DNA of 50,928 nt from JALTBU01 sp964410645 (GTDB taxonomy: Bacteria; Campylobacterota; Campylobacteria; Campylobacterales; Nautiliaceae). Below the pieces are notes generated by a model. That model saw only the letters and a list, made by a program, of their open reading frames with translations. It ran no database searches and was not told where the DNA came from. Position 1 is the first letter of the stretch. Each line of letters opens with the position of its first letter. Of this stretch, positions 33,285 to 42,554 are shown piece after piece. The stretch lies in the NCBI GenBank assembly GCA_964410645.1, contig CAYPHV010000004.1:1-50928 (forward strand), given 5' to 3'. A program made the position numbers and the translations under genes.

Positions 33285-34584
33285 TAAAATAAGCATTTAT
33301 TCCATCGGCTATGCCTTTTGCCAATAATTTTTGATAAGCCGGAGTAAAAAGTCTTTTGGATTCAATCGGATTTGTTAAAAAACCGGTTTCTATAAGAATT
33401 GCCGGCATTTCTGTACCGACTAATACCCAAAAAGGTGCCGGCCTTACGCCTCCGTCCGTTACATTTTTATATCGTTTTCGTAAATCGTGCAATATATTGC
33501 TTTGAACATCTATCGCGAATTTATCAGAAGAAATTATTCTGTCCTTATTCAAAAAACCCAGAATGACCCTTTGATCAAGATAATTAAGCCCTTTTACCCC
33601 TTTGTTTTCTAGTTTGGCAACCCTTATAGCTCTGGCGCTTCTTGTAGGGGAGAGATAATATGTCTCTACCCCGTGAGGTCCGTATTCGTGAGAAGGGACT
33701 ATATTGCAGTGAATAGAAATAAATAAATCCGCATGATGTGCGTTTGCAAAATGTGTTCTCCATTTAAGAGGTCTGAAGATGTCTTTGTCTCTTGTCAAAT
33801 ATACAGTATATCCCGCTTTTGTCAGATAATATTTTACATATCTGGCTATTCGTAATACCGCCATTTTTTCTTCTCTTCCCTTAAGTCCGATTCCGCCGCT
33901 GTCTTTTCCGCCGTGTCCCGGATCTAGAACGATAATTCTTCTTTTTTTTAAAACAACGGAAATTTTTTTCGGCTGTTTTAGAGTTTTTTTTATCAAAGGA
34001 GTGTTTTTTCTGTTTTTTATATAAAATATTAAATATTTTTTTTCTTTTTTAAGATAAAGACGGATTGGACTTTTTGAATAATAAACAATTCTTACGATAT
34101 TTGGTTTATATTGTGCAATCGTTAATTTTATATTATCGAAAGTTTTATGTGTGATATTTTTGGAATATATAGCATTATATATATCTATAATTTTTTCATA
34201 TAGCTTTTTTGTGTTTAGCGAATATATTTTATATTGTTTGTCGGTTTGAATTTTAAGAGGATTAAAAGAAACTATTCTTATATATTTAAAAGAGTGCAGA
34301 TATATTTTTGATTTATATGTTTTTGGGGTTGTTTTACGGATGGTTTTTTTACTGTGTTTCAACAGTTTTTGTAATTTATATTTATAATCATCAACATTAA
34401 AATGCATATATTTTCCGCATTTTATTAATTCTCTTAGAGCGTTTATTTTGCTTTGTTTATTGTTGTCTAAAATAGCATTAATATAAATTCTTTGATTTTT
34501 ATAATAATCTTTATAAGCAGTGTTGAAATTTGTTGTATTACATCCGAATAATAATACAAAAAAGAAACAAATTAACTTTTTCAT
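33268..34584 (-). CDS. amiA: N-acetylmuramoyl-L-alanine amidase (Amidase_3)
   Basis: This enzyme cuts the amide between muramic acid and the stem peptide for cell separation. The 438-residue protein starts with a lipoprotein-type signal (MKKLICFFFVLLFGC, lipobox LFGC), a long basic middle, and a C-terminal amidase domain: IIVLDPGHGGKDSGGIGLKG, LTRDKDIFRPLKWRTHFAN, DLFISIHCN and the closing PAILIETGFLTN. The zinc His, Glu and His are present. In many bacteria such amidases are activated by EnvC-like proteins; an envC-like gene is in the same gene string. It ends the long leftward gene run. Confidence 0.9.
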   Translation of the reverse strand: MKKLICFFFVLLFGCNTTNFNTAYKDYYKNQRIYINAILDNNKQSKINALRELIKCGKYMHFNVDDYKYKLQKLLKHSKKTIRKTTPKTYKSKIYLHSFKYIRIVSFNPLKIQTDKQYKIYSLNTKKLYEKIIDIYNAIYSKNITHKTFDNIKLTIAQYKPNIVRIVYYSKSPIRLYLKKEKKYLIFYIKNRKNTPLIKKTLKQPKKISVVLKKRRIIVLDPGHGGKDSGGIGLKGREEKMAVLRIARYVKYYLTKAGYTVYLTRDKDIFRPLKWRTHFANAHHADLFISIHCNIVPSHEYGPHGVETYYLSPTRSARAIRVAKLENKGVKGLNYLDQRVILGFLNKDRIISSDKFAIDVQSNILHDLRKRYKNVTDGGVRPAPFWVLVGTEMPAILIETGFLTNPIESKRLFTPAYQKLLAKGIADGINAYFIKNSK

Positions 34585-35678
34585 TCTCCGATTAATTCTT
34601 TAATTAAATCTTTTACATGCATAAGTTTATCTGTCTTATATGCATTTGTTCCGCAAAAAAAAAGTCCGGTTTCTTTAATTCCCAAATATCCATCGGCAAG
34701 TCTGTCTGCGATACAATATCCGACTTTTGTTGATTCTTCTCCCCTGTGACAAGGAGTTACGCAGTTTGAAATACATTTAATTGCCGGTCCTTTTCTTTGT
34801 TCGACTATTTTTATGAGGTTTGTTCTGATTCCTCTTGCTGGATAACCCACTGGAGATTTCATTAAAATAATGTCATCTTTGTCTGCGTTTAATAAAGTCT
34901 GTTTCCATCCTTCACTTGCGTCGCATTCGTAAGTTAACGCAAATCTGGTTCCCATTTGAACTCCATTTGCGCCGAGATTCAAAAATCTTAAAATATCGTT
35001 TCTGTCCCAAATTCCTCCTGCGGCTATTATAGGAATATTTTTACCCCATTTATTTACTTCTTCTATTACACCGGGGAGTAAATTTTCCAGTTTATTTTCT
35101 TCTTTGAAACATTCTTCGTATTTGAATCCCTGGTGTCCTCCGCTTAAAGGCCCTTCCACAATTGCCGCATCTGGAATTCTTTTATATCTTTTTTCCCATC
35201 TTCTTGCAATCAGTCTAAACGCCCTTCCGCTTGAAACAATAGGCACAAGGGCGACATCCGGAAAATTTTTTGTAAATTCAGGCATATCTGTCGGAAGTCC
35301 GGCACCTGTAATAATAATATTGGCTCCGGCTTCACATGAGCTTCGGACAACGTTTCCATATCCGTTTATGGCGTATAATACATTTGCCCCAAGAGGCGCA
35401 TTTCCACATATTTTTCTGGCATTTTCAAATATTTTGGCCAGTGCTTCTTTACTGTAAAAATTTTCTTCTAAAAGAGGTCTTCCTTCAACCAATTTTTTCG
35501 CATATTTTTTGTTTTCGTAATATCCGGTTCCAACTGTGCTGATTATTCCAAGGCCTCCTGCTTTACTTACGTTTCCGGCTAATCTGTCCCAGCTGATACC
35601 AAGTCCCATGCCGCCTTGAACAATCGGATATTTAATTTCCCATTTACCGATTTTAAGAGGTTTGGTTAATGGATTCAT
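34581..35678 (-). CDS. Nitronate monooxygenase / FabK-like FMN protein
   Basis: A 365-residue FMN-binding TIM barrel of the NMO/2-nitropropane dioxygenase family. Features are YPIVQGGMGLGIS, SKAGGLGIISTVGTGYYE, GPLSGGHQGF (with the family His), PIIAAGGIWDRNDILRFLNL and LGANGVQMGTRF. A cysteine-rich tail segment (IKCISNCVTPC) is seen as in relatives. Whether it acts on nitronate or as an enoyl reductase is not clear. It overlaps the amidase gene and tyrS by 4 bases each, matching the C. jejuni order. Confidence 0.85.
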   Translation of the reverse strand: MNPLTKPLKIGKWEIKYPIVQGGMGLGISWDRLAGNVSKAGGLGIISTVGTGYYENKKYAKKLVEGRPLLEENFYSKEALAKIFENARKICGNAPLGANVLYAINGYGNVVRSSCEAGANIIITGAGLPTDMPEFTKNFPDVALVPIVSSGRAFRLIARRWEKRYKRIPDAAIVEGPLSGGHQGFKYEECFKEENKLENLLPGVIEEVNKWGKNIPIIAAGGIWDRNDILRFLNLGANGVQMGTRFALTYECDASEGWKQTLLNADKDDIILMKSPVGYPARGIRTNLIKIVEQRKGPAIKCISNCVTPCHRGEESTKVGYCIADRLADGYLGIKETGLFFCGTNAYKTDKLMHVKDLIKELIGE

Positions 35679-36895
35679 TGTATTTTCGCCTTTGCAAATT
35701 TTCTTTTTCCTATTTGTAATATATATTCTTTGTTTTTTTCCAGGTTAATATTTTGATTATCTATTTTTTTTTGATTTATTTTTACTCCGCCGCCTTTTAT
35801 AAGTCGTCTTGCCTCACTTTTTGAATTTGCAAGTTTGGTTATTACAAGCGCATCCACTATATTTGCGGGCTTTATTTCAAACTCAGTGATGTCTTTTGGT
35901 ATTTCTCCGAGTTTATGTATTTTTTCGAAATGTTCTTTTGCTGTTTTTCCGGCACCGTTTCCGTAAAATCTGTCTGTTATTTCAATTGCAAGCATTTCTT
36001 TTATTTTTTTTGGGTTGAGATTTGTTCTTGATTTTGTTTTAAGTTCGTTTATTTCTTTAATACTTTTGTCGCTTAACAGTTCAAACCATTCCCACATAAG
36101 CTCATCCGAAATGGACATAACTTTGGCAAAAATTGTATCCGGTTTTTCGGTAATACCTATATAATTTCCAAGTGATTTGCTCATTTTATTAATTCCGTCA
36201 AGCCCCACTAAAAGAGGCATCATAATTATGCTTTGTTCTTTTCCTGTGTTGTAGGTTTTTTGGAGCTGTCTCCCCATAAGCAGATTAAATTTTTGATCAC
36301 TTCCGCCTAATTCTATATCGCATTTAAGCGCAACACTGTCGTATCCCTGGAGCAGGGGATAAATGAATTCGCTTACGGCGATGGGGGTATTATTTTTAAA
36401 TCTTTTTTCAAAATCGTCTCTTTCTAACATTCTTGCAACCGTATAAGTGGTGGCAAGTTCCACCATTCCCGTAGCTCCTAAAGCATTTAACCATTTGGAA
36501 TTAAATACTATTTGGGTTAAATTTTCGTCCAGAATTTTAAATACCTGATTTTTATATGTTTTTGCATTTTCTTCAATTTCTTTAAGAGTTAGCATTTTTC
36601 TTGTTTTGCTTTTTCCACTCGGGTCTCCTATTTGGGCGGTAAAATCACCTATTAAAAACTGAACAGTTGCCCCGTATTTCTGTAAAGTTTTCAGTTTTTG
36701 GAGTAATACTGTGTGTCCTAGATGTAAATCCGGAGCTGTCGGGTCAAATCCCGCCTTCACAGTATATCTTTCACCTTTTTCAAAATAATTTTTGATTAGT
36801 TTTTTAATTCTTTCAAGCCCGATAATTTCACTGCTTCCTTTTTGAATTTCTTTTACGGCTTCATTTACTTTTGTTTCTATATGCTTATTTTCCAT
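35675..36895 (-). CDS. tyrS: Tyrosyl-tRNA synthetase
   Basis: A class I synthetase of 406 residues from ATG 36895. The HIGH-like motif is PDLHLGHTVLLQKL, the second signature is NKMSKSLGNYIG, and an S4 RNA-binding domain ends the protein (ARRLIKGGGVKINQKKID). The earlier ATG at 36907 is only a base after AAAGG and so is a less likely start; 36895 has that site 11 bases away. It overlaps spoT by 11 bases. Confidence 0.95.
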   Translation of the reverse strand: MENKHIETKVNEAVKEIQKGSSEIIGLERIKKLIKNYFEKGERYTVKAGFDPTAPDLHLGHTVLLQKLKTLQKYGATVQFLIGDFTAQIGDPSGKSKTRKMLTLKEIEENAKTYKNQVFKILDENLTQIVFNSKWLNALGATGMVELATTYTVARMLERDDFEKRFKNNTPIAVSEFIYPLLQGYDSVALKCDIELGGSDQKFNLLMGRQLQKTYNTGKEQSIIMMPLLVGLDGINKMSKSLGNYIGITEKPDTIFAKVMSISDELMWEWFELLSDKSIKEINELKTKSRTNLNPKKIKEMLAIEITDRFYGNGAGKTAKEHFEKIHKLGEIPKDITEFEIKPANIVDALVITKLANSKSEARRLIKGGGVKINQKKIDNQNINLEKNKEYILQIGKRKFAKAKIQ

Positions 36896-39011
36896 TATTA
36901 TATGCATCCTTTTTTGGTATAAATTCTATTATATTATAAATTTTTTTTAGTTTGCTTTTTATGTGTTCATATTTTCTGGAATCAAATCTTATTTCAAGCT
37001 GGCAGTTGTTGCTTTCATGCGTAAGCTTGATTGATTCTATAAATATATCAAATTTAGTTAAAAAATTTATGAATTTTGCCATTTCACCTTTTTTATTAGG
37101 TATAGTTGCAACTAAAAAATATTTATCTTCGTTGTCTGTAATCCATTTTGTGAATACGGCTTTATCTAATTTCTTGTCAGCATTATTACAAAATCTGTGA
37201 TGAATTTCAACTTCTTTTTTTTGAAGTAAGCCTAAAATTTTATCTCCGAATTTAGGATGGCAGCAATAATTAAATCTGATATCGTTTATAGGCTTGTTGC
37301 TTAATATTTTTATATTTCCAAAAATGTGTTCTTTTAGGCTGGTGTTTTTAAAATATAAAAGATTTCTTTTTTTAATTGTTTTTGTAATTTTTTTTACCGC
37401 TTCTTTTAAAAAGATTTCATCGTCGACTATTTTGGGAATGCTTTCGCATAAGTTGCTTGTTTTTATTAAAACTCTGATTTTTAATTCATCTAAATCAAAT
37501 ATTGTTTTTAAAATAGCAATTGCAAGACGCCTGTTTATTTCTTTTTCTTTTTGACGGCAAAGTCTTCTTTGCTCATATTTTGCTTTTGCGGTTTTTAAAG
37601 CTTTTATCCATGTGCATTTTGGTATTATTTCATCTCCTGTAATTATTTCTACAATATCCCCTGTTTTTAACTGATGAAGCAAAGAGACCTTTTCTCTGTT
37701 TACCAATGCATTTAACGATTTATTTCCGATATCCGAATGAATGGAATATGCAAAATCAAGCGCCGTAGCACCTCTTGGAAGAGTCCTTGTATCAAAAGAA
37801 GGGGTGTAAACGACTATATCTTCGCTGAAAAGATCATTTTTGGCAAGTTCATAAAAATCATTTACATTTTCATCAAATTGCATATTTTCCAGCCATTTGA
37901 TATTTGGCATAGAAGTGTTTAATTTATATTTCCAGTGGGCCGCTATTCCGAATTCCGCGTTTTTATCCATATCAAACGTTCTTATCTGAACTTCCACAAT
38001 GGAATTTTTATCATAAACAGTTGTATGTATTGTCTGATAACCGTTTTCTTTCGGAATTGCTACGTAATCTTTAAATCTTAAAATTAAAGGTCTGAAATTT
38101 AGATGGATAAGACCAAGGGCTTTATAACATTCAACCGGTTCTTTTACAATAATTCTAACTGCGAGCAAATCTAACACTTCTTCAATGGAAATGCCTTTTC
38201 TTTGCATTTTTAAATATGTTGAATAATAATGCTTGATTCTTGATTTTATTTCAAAATTTTCTTTTAAAAATCCGTTGCCTAAAAGCAGATTTTCTATTTT
38301 TTGGGTCATATCGTTTAATTTTAATTGAAATTCTTTTTTATTTTCTTTAATATATTTATCTATTTTTTTATATTCTTCTGGTAAGAGATATTTGAATGAT
38401 AAATCTTCAAGTAGATTTTTTATTTTGGCAATTCCGAGTCTGTGGGCAATCGGGGCATAAACAACCAACGTTTCTTCAGATATTCTTTTTTGTTTTCTTT
38501 GTTCGAGCGCATCAATAGTCAGCATATTGTGAAGTCTATCGCATAATTTGATCAGTAAAACCCTGATATCCACAATAGAAACAGTAAGCATTTTTCTAAA
38601 AGTCAAAGCGGAACGGGTCAGTTTTTCATCCGAATTTGAAGGGATAAGCGATTTGTCTCTGATTTTTATTATTTTGGTAAGCCCTTCCACCAGATTGGCT
38701 ACTTCTTTACCGAATTCGTCTTTTATATAATCAATTGTATAAGGAGTATCTTCCACTACGTCATGAAGCAGGGCCGCTGTTATTACATTTTCATTATTGT
38801 TAAAATAATTGGCTAAAACAGCTACTAAAATAGGATGAATGACATAGTCTTCCCCGCTTTTTCTTTTTTGTCCTGTATGCGCTTTTATTGCAAAATTCAA
38901 AGCTTTTTGAATTTTCGGGGTACTGGCCTTTTTTAAAAGAAGGGACGAAGCCTCATCGATTGTCTTAATTTTTTTAATCTGTTGAAGCAGTAAATCAAAT
39001 GTATCTGTCAA
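36885..39011 (-). CDS. spoT: Bifunctional (p)ppGpp synthetase/hydrolase (TTG start)
   Basis: It makes and degrades the alarmone (p)ppGpp. The 708-residue protein has an N-terminal HD hydrolase domain with the metal motif ALLHDVVEDTPY, a synthetase domain with YVAIPKENGYQTIHTTVY and VEVQIRTFDMD, a TGS domain (VYTPSFDTRTLPRGATALDF), and a C-terminal ACT domain. Both catalytic sites look intact. The start is TTG at 39011, overlapping the rpoZ stop by 4 bases (TTGA) with AGAGG about ten bases before it; no ATG exists nearby. Confidence 0.95.
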   Translation of the reverse strand: MTDTFDLLLQQIKKIKTIDEASSLLLKKASTPKIQKALNFAIKAHTGQKRKSGEDYVIHPILVAVLANYFNNNENVITAALLHDVVEDTPYTIDYIKDEFGKEVANLVEGLTKIIKIRDKSLIPSNSDEKLTRSALTFRKMLTVSIVDIRVLLIKLCDRLHNMLTIDALEQRKQKRISEETLVVYAPIAHRLGIAKIKNLLEDLSFKYLLPEEYKKIDKYIKENKKEFQLKLNDMTQKIENLLLGNGFLKENFEIKSRIKHYYSTYLKMQRKGISIEEVLDLLAVRIIVKEPVECYKALGLIHLNFRPLILRFKDYVAIPKENGYQTIHTTVYDKNSIVEVQIRTFDMDKNAEFGIAAHWKYKLNTSMPNIKWLENMQFDENVNDFYELAKNDLFSEDIVVYTPSFDTRTLPRGATALDFAYSIHSDIGNKSLNALVNREKVSLLHQLKTGDIVEIITGDEIIPKCTWIKALKTAKAKYEQRRLCRQKEKEINRRLAIAILKTIFDLDELKIRVLIKTSNLCESIPKIVDDEIFLKEAVKKITKTIKKRNLLYFKNTSLKEHIFGNIKILSNKPINDIRFNYCCHPKFGDKILGLLQKKEVEIHHRFCNNADKKLDKAVFTKWITDNEDKYFLVATIPNKKGEMAKFINFLTKFDIFIESIKLTHESNNCQLEIRFDSRKYEHIKSKLKKIYNIIEFIPKKDAYNNGK

Positions 39012-39211
39012 ATTTCTTTAACCTCTATTAAGCCTTTGGCAATTTCCAAAAGCGCAATTTCCGTAAGCTGCATATTTTTTTTTGGTAAATTTATTAAAGG
39101 CTTTGCGCCGTTTAGTAATTCATCTACTCTTTTAGATACGCCCTGGGCTAAAAGATATCTGTCATAATTCACTTTGTCGAGTGCCTGTGCGTTTATTTGT
39201 TCTATTCTCAT
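39008..39211 (-). CDS. rpoZ: RNA polymerase omega subunit
   Basis: The omega subunit helps RNA polymerase assembly and is a ppGpp site. The 67-residue protein reads MRIEQINAQALDKVNYDRYL, then LAQGVSKRVDELLNG and a helical end (LTEIALLEIAKGLIEVKEI). It overlaps pyrH and spoT by 4 bases each. The rpoZ-spoT pair is widespread and links ppGpp to its target. Confidence 0.94.
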   Translation of the reverse strand: MRIEQINAQALDKVNYDRYLLAQGVSKRVDELLNGAKPLINLPKKNMQLTEIALLEIAKGLIEVKEI

Positions 39212-39936
39212 ATATTTTCCTTTACTATCGAATATTTTGCATTTTTATCATTTTTTAAAATTTTTAATAAATTCCCTTCTTTAAACATATTACATACGGC
39301 AATAGGAAGTTTGTTTTCTCTTGCCAATGCAATTGCGGTATCATCCATAACTTTTATGTTTTCTTTTAACGCTTCGTCATAGCTTATGTTTTTTAAAAGT
39401 TTTGCCTCGGGATATTTTATCGGATCTTTATCATAAATACCGTCCACTTTTGTGGCTTTTATAATTACAGTTGCTCCTATTTCGCTGGCTCTTAGAACTC
39501 CCGCTGTGTCTGTTGTAAAAAACGGATTGCCTGTTCCTGCGGCAAATATTACGACTCTTCCTTTTTCCAAATGTCTTATGGCGCGCCTTACAATAAAGTT
39601 TTCCGCTATTTCTTCCATTTTTATTGCACTTTGGACTCTTACCTGTATATTTTCATTTTCCAATGCTTCCTGCATTGCAATCGCATTGATTACAGTTGCC
39701 AGCATTCCCATATAATCGCCTGATGTTCTTTTTATTATTCCGTCTTTTGCGGCACTGACGCCCCTTATAAAATTGCCCCCTCCTATAACTACGGCTATTT
39801 CAAAGCCTTCAAGTGCAACATTTTTTATTTCATTTGCAAGGAATTTCAGTAATTTTGTATTAATTCCGAATCCGTCATTTCCGGCTAAGGCTTCACCTGA
39901 AAATTTTATTAAAATTCTATTTTTATTTTTTTTCAT
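39208..39936 (-). CDS. pyrH: UMP kinase
   Basis: PyrH converts UMP to UDP. The 242-residue amino acid kinase family protein has ILIKFSGEALAG, VVIGGGNFIRG, SGDYMGMLATVINAIAMQ and AAGTGNPFFTTDTAGVLRA, all UMP kinase hallmarks. It overlaps rpoZ by 4 bases and lies 35 bases after the envC-like gene. Confidence 0.96.
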   Translation of the reverse strand: MKKNKNRILIKFSGEALAGNDGFGINTKLLKFLANEIKNVALEGFEIAVVIGGGNFIRGVSAAKDGIIKRTSGDYMGMLATVINAIAMQEALENENIQVRVQSAIKMEEIAENFIVRRAIRHLEKGRVVIFAAGTGNPFFTTDTAGVLRASEIGATVIIKATKVDGIYDKDPIKYPEAKLLKNISYDEALKENIKVMDDTAIALARENKLPIAVCNMFKEGNLLKILKNDKNAKYSIVKENI

Positions 39937-39971
39937 CTCAGCCCTTTTTAAAACAGTATTTTACCATAATT

Positions 39972-41123
39972 TTATTTTAACGAAATGATTTTTACAGGGT
40001 TAATCGGCTTTTCTTTATATGTGACTTCAAATTCAAGTGTATTGTCTATTCTTGCAATAATCTGACCTTTTTTTACATAATATCCTTTTTTTAGTATCGG
40101 TGAAATTTTTGACAGGTTTGCGTAAATACTGAATAAGTCATTTTTATGTTTGATAATAATTATTTTTTTATTGTCGTTATTTCCAAGATAAACAATTTTA
40201 CCGCTGAATATAGCTTTAACCGTTGCATTTTTTTTGAACGGTTTTATTGTAATGGAATCGTTATATATTCTTATCTTATAAACAGGGTCTATATAAGAGC
40301 CGAAAGATTTTATAATCTTTCCCCTTACCGGCGGAGAAGTTTTTGCTCCGTAATAAGAAGCGGTTTTTGACCTGTGATAAATGGAACCTACTTTTTTTAC
40401 ATTTATATTTACAGGTTTAAAAGTAATTTTTCTTTTTTCTTCTATAATTTTTAAATTCGCCAGTTTGTCCTGCAGTTTTTTTTGTTTATAAATTAATCTG
40501 CTTAACTTTTGTTTATATATATTTTTTTCTTTATTTAAATCTGTCAATTCTTTTTTTTGATTAATCAGTAATTTGGCAAGTTCGTTTTTTTTGTATATTA
40601 AATCGTTTTGTTTTTGTTTTATTAAATTTATTTTTTGATTGACTGAATTTATTTGGGTTAAAACTGTTTTATTTTCTTTTATTAATTTATTTATTTTTTT
40701 TGAATATTTTTCCAATATTTTTTTTGTTATTTCTTTGTTTATCAAATCGTTAATATTTTCTTGCGAAGTCAGAGAGTTAAAATAATTTTCAGAAATAAAG
40801 TCGGTAATTTTATCTTGAATCGACTGCGCTTTTATTTTATATCCGTTTTTTAAATCATTTAATGTAAAAAGCTGTTTATTGGAATTGTTTAGAGTTAGAT
40901 TTAGTTTATTAATCTGTATGTTGAGAATTGAAATTTTATTGTTAATGTGTTGCAACGTGAATTGTTTTTTTGAGATTTTTTTCGCCAATATGTCAAGTCT
41001 GTCATTCATTCTGGAAATAATATAATTTGTTTTTTTTATCGTAGCCTTGGTTGAATGAATAGTTGACCCGGATGCGTTATTAATCATTAAAAATAAAATC
41101 AAAAATAAAATTCTGATGATCAT
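39972..41123 (-). CDS. EnvC-like murein hydrolase activator (degenerate M23/LytM)
   Basis: A 383-residue exported protein with a signal peptide (about residues 1-19), a long coiled coil (25-240, rich in Lys, Leu, Ile, Asn) and a C-terminal LytM domain (280-383). The metal ligands of active LytM peptidases are missing: the usual HxxxD place reads IYNDSITI and the HxH place reads IYANLSK. This is the non-catalytic EnvC pattern, where FtsEX drives the coiled coil to activate amidases. It overlaps ftsX by 4 bases, as expected for the FtsEX-EnvC complex. Confidence 0.85.
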   Translation of the reverse strand: MIIRILFLILFLMINNASGSTIHSTKATIKKTNYIISRMNDRLDILAKKISKKQFTLQHINNKISILNIQINKLNLTLNNSNKQLFTLNDLKNGYKIKAQSIQDKITDFISENYFNSLTSQENINDLINKEITKKILEKYSKKINKLIKENKTVLTQINSVNQKINLIKQKQNDLIYKKNELAKLLINQKKELTDLNKEKNIYKQKLSRLIYKQKKLQDKLANLKIIEEKRKITFKPVNINVKKVGSIYHRSKTASYYGAKTSPPVRGKIIKSFGSYIDPVYKIRIYNDSITIKPFKKNATVKAIFSGKIVYLGNNDNKKIIIIKHKNDLFSIYANLSKISPILKKGYYVKKGQIIARIDNTLEFEVTYKEKPINPVKIISLK

Positions 41124-41902
41124 TTCTTACCTATTATTACAAAAACGGAAGATACAAATGAGATTAAAAAACTTATAATGATTAAAATCAAAAATTCTCT
41201 AAAATAATCTATCTGAAATTCTATATTTAAATCATTTATTATTTTTGTAAAAAGAGCGGAATTTATAATTAAATATACAAAACCCGCTGTAAAAACCAAA
41301 GAGATAAGGGCGTCTAAAAAAGCAATTTTGAAAAGAGCAGCTCCTTTGAACCAAAAAGGCGCACCGAAAAGCTCCATAATATACATTCTTTCATTATGTA
41401 GTAATTTCCACACTTCTAGTTGTTTGAGGATAAGCAGGAAGCCTAAAATCCCGATTAGCACCATAAATGTTTTTGTTATAACTTTAAGCAGTGTCAAAAG
41501 ATTGTAAATTTTTGTCTGTGAACTTGATTTTGTCATCACTTTTTTAATATAAGGCTGGTTTTTCAGTATATTTTCAATCTGTGTCAATTCTTCGGGTGAA
41601 GGGATTATGCTTAATTTTAATTTATAAAAAAAAGGCATTTGAATATTGGAAAAATCTATATTTTTATATTTTGATTTTAATTTATTCAGTTCATTATCAA
41701 TATTTACGGGCGTAACAGACGCAATTTTTTTAACGGGCAAACTTGCGATTTTTTTGTTACTTACTACTATTATTGAATAATTGTCTATAATGTTTTGTTG
41801 ATATTTGTTCAAAACTTCAGAAAAAATTCTAAATAAAAAAATACTGAGCATAATAGAAATTAAAGCTAAAATAAGTGTTAAATGGCTTTTAAGCGAGTTC
41901 AT
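41120..41902 (-). CDS. ftsX: Cell division protein FtsX
   Basis: FtsX is the membrane partner of FtsE in the divisome. The 260-residue protein has four membrane spans: about 10-30, 145-165, 185-210 and 230-255, with a periplasmic loop of some 110 residues after the first, the expected FtsX topology. The ATG at 41902 with AAAGGCAAAATAT before it is preferred over TTG at 41920. It overlaps ftsE by 14 bases and the envC-like gene by 4, so the three are made together. Confidence 0.88.
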   Translation of the reverse strand: MNSLKSHLTLILALISIMLSIFLFRIFSEVLNKYQQNIIDNYSIIVVSNKKIASLPVKKIASVTPVNIDNELNKLKSKYKNIDFSNIQMPFFYKLKLSIIPSPEELTQIENILKNQPYIKKVMTKSSSQTKIYNLLTLLKVITKTFMVLIGILGFLLILKQLEVWKLLHNERMYIMELFGAPFWFKGAALFKIAFLDALISLVFTAGFVYLIINSALFTKIINDLNIEFQIDYFREFLILIIISFLISFVSSVFVIIGKK

Positions 41903-42554
41903 ATATTTTGCCTTTGTCAATATGTAATTGTTTAAATTGAATATTTAAATTATGCGGGATGGAATGGGAGGCTATAACAATGGTAATGCCCAGTTTATTG
42001 GCATTATAAAATAAATCCATTACAAGAGAGGCTGAATATTCGTCAAGTCCGCTTATCGGTTCATCCGCCAGGATCATTACCGGATTATGAATCGCGGCTC
42101 TTGCGATAGCGGCTCTTTGCTGTTCGCCTCCGCTTAATTCTTCCGGAAATTTATCGGCTTTGTGAGAGAGGTTAACTTTGCTTAAATATTCCATGGCAAG
42201 AGTTTCGGCTGTATTTTTATCCACACCGGCAATTAACAGCGGTAAAGTGACATTTTTTAAAATATTCCATTCCGGTATCAGCTTGAAATCCTGAAAAACT
42301 ATTCCCAAATGTCTTCTGAGAAGTGATAATTTGGATTTGCTTATATTCTTTAAATTAAATTCTCCTATATATAAATCTCCGTTTAACGGTTTTACGTTTC
42401 CGTATAATGTTTTTATGACAGATGTTTTACCGCTTCCGCTGATACCTGTCAAAAATACAAAATCGCCGCTTTCTATTGAAAATGAAGACGACGATATGAC
42501 GGGGATATTTTCATAACTTATTGATAAATTTTTAGCTAATACAATTTTACTCAT
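41889..42554 (-). CDS. ftsE: Cell division ATP-binding protein FtsE
   Basis: The 221-residue ABC ATPase powers FtsX. It has Walker A TGISGSGKTSVIKTLYG, the signature ELSGGEQQRAAIARA and Walker B VMILADEPISGLDE. Together with FtsX and the EnvC-like protein it forms the complex that gates septal amidases. It overlaps trmB by 8 bases. Confidence 0.93.
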   Translation of the reverse strand: MSKIVLAKNLSISYENIPVISSSSFSIESGDFVFLTGISGSGKTSVIKTLYGNVKPLNGDLYIGEFNLKNISKSKLSLLRRHLGIVFQDFKLIPEWNILKNVTLPLLIAGVDKNTAETLAMEYLSKVNLSHKADKFPEELSGGEQQRAAIARAAIHNPVMILADEPISGLDEYSASLVMDLFYNANKLGITIVIASHSIPHNLNIQFKQLHIDKGKIYELA

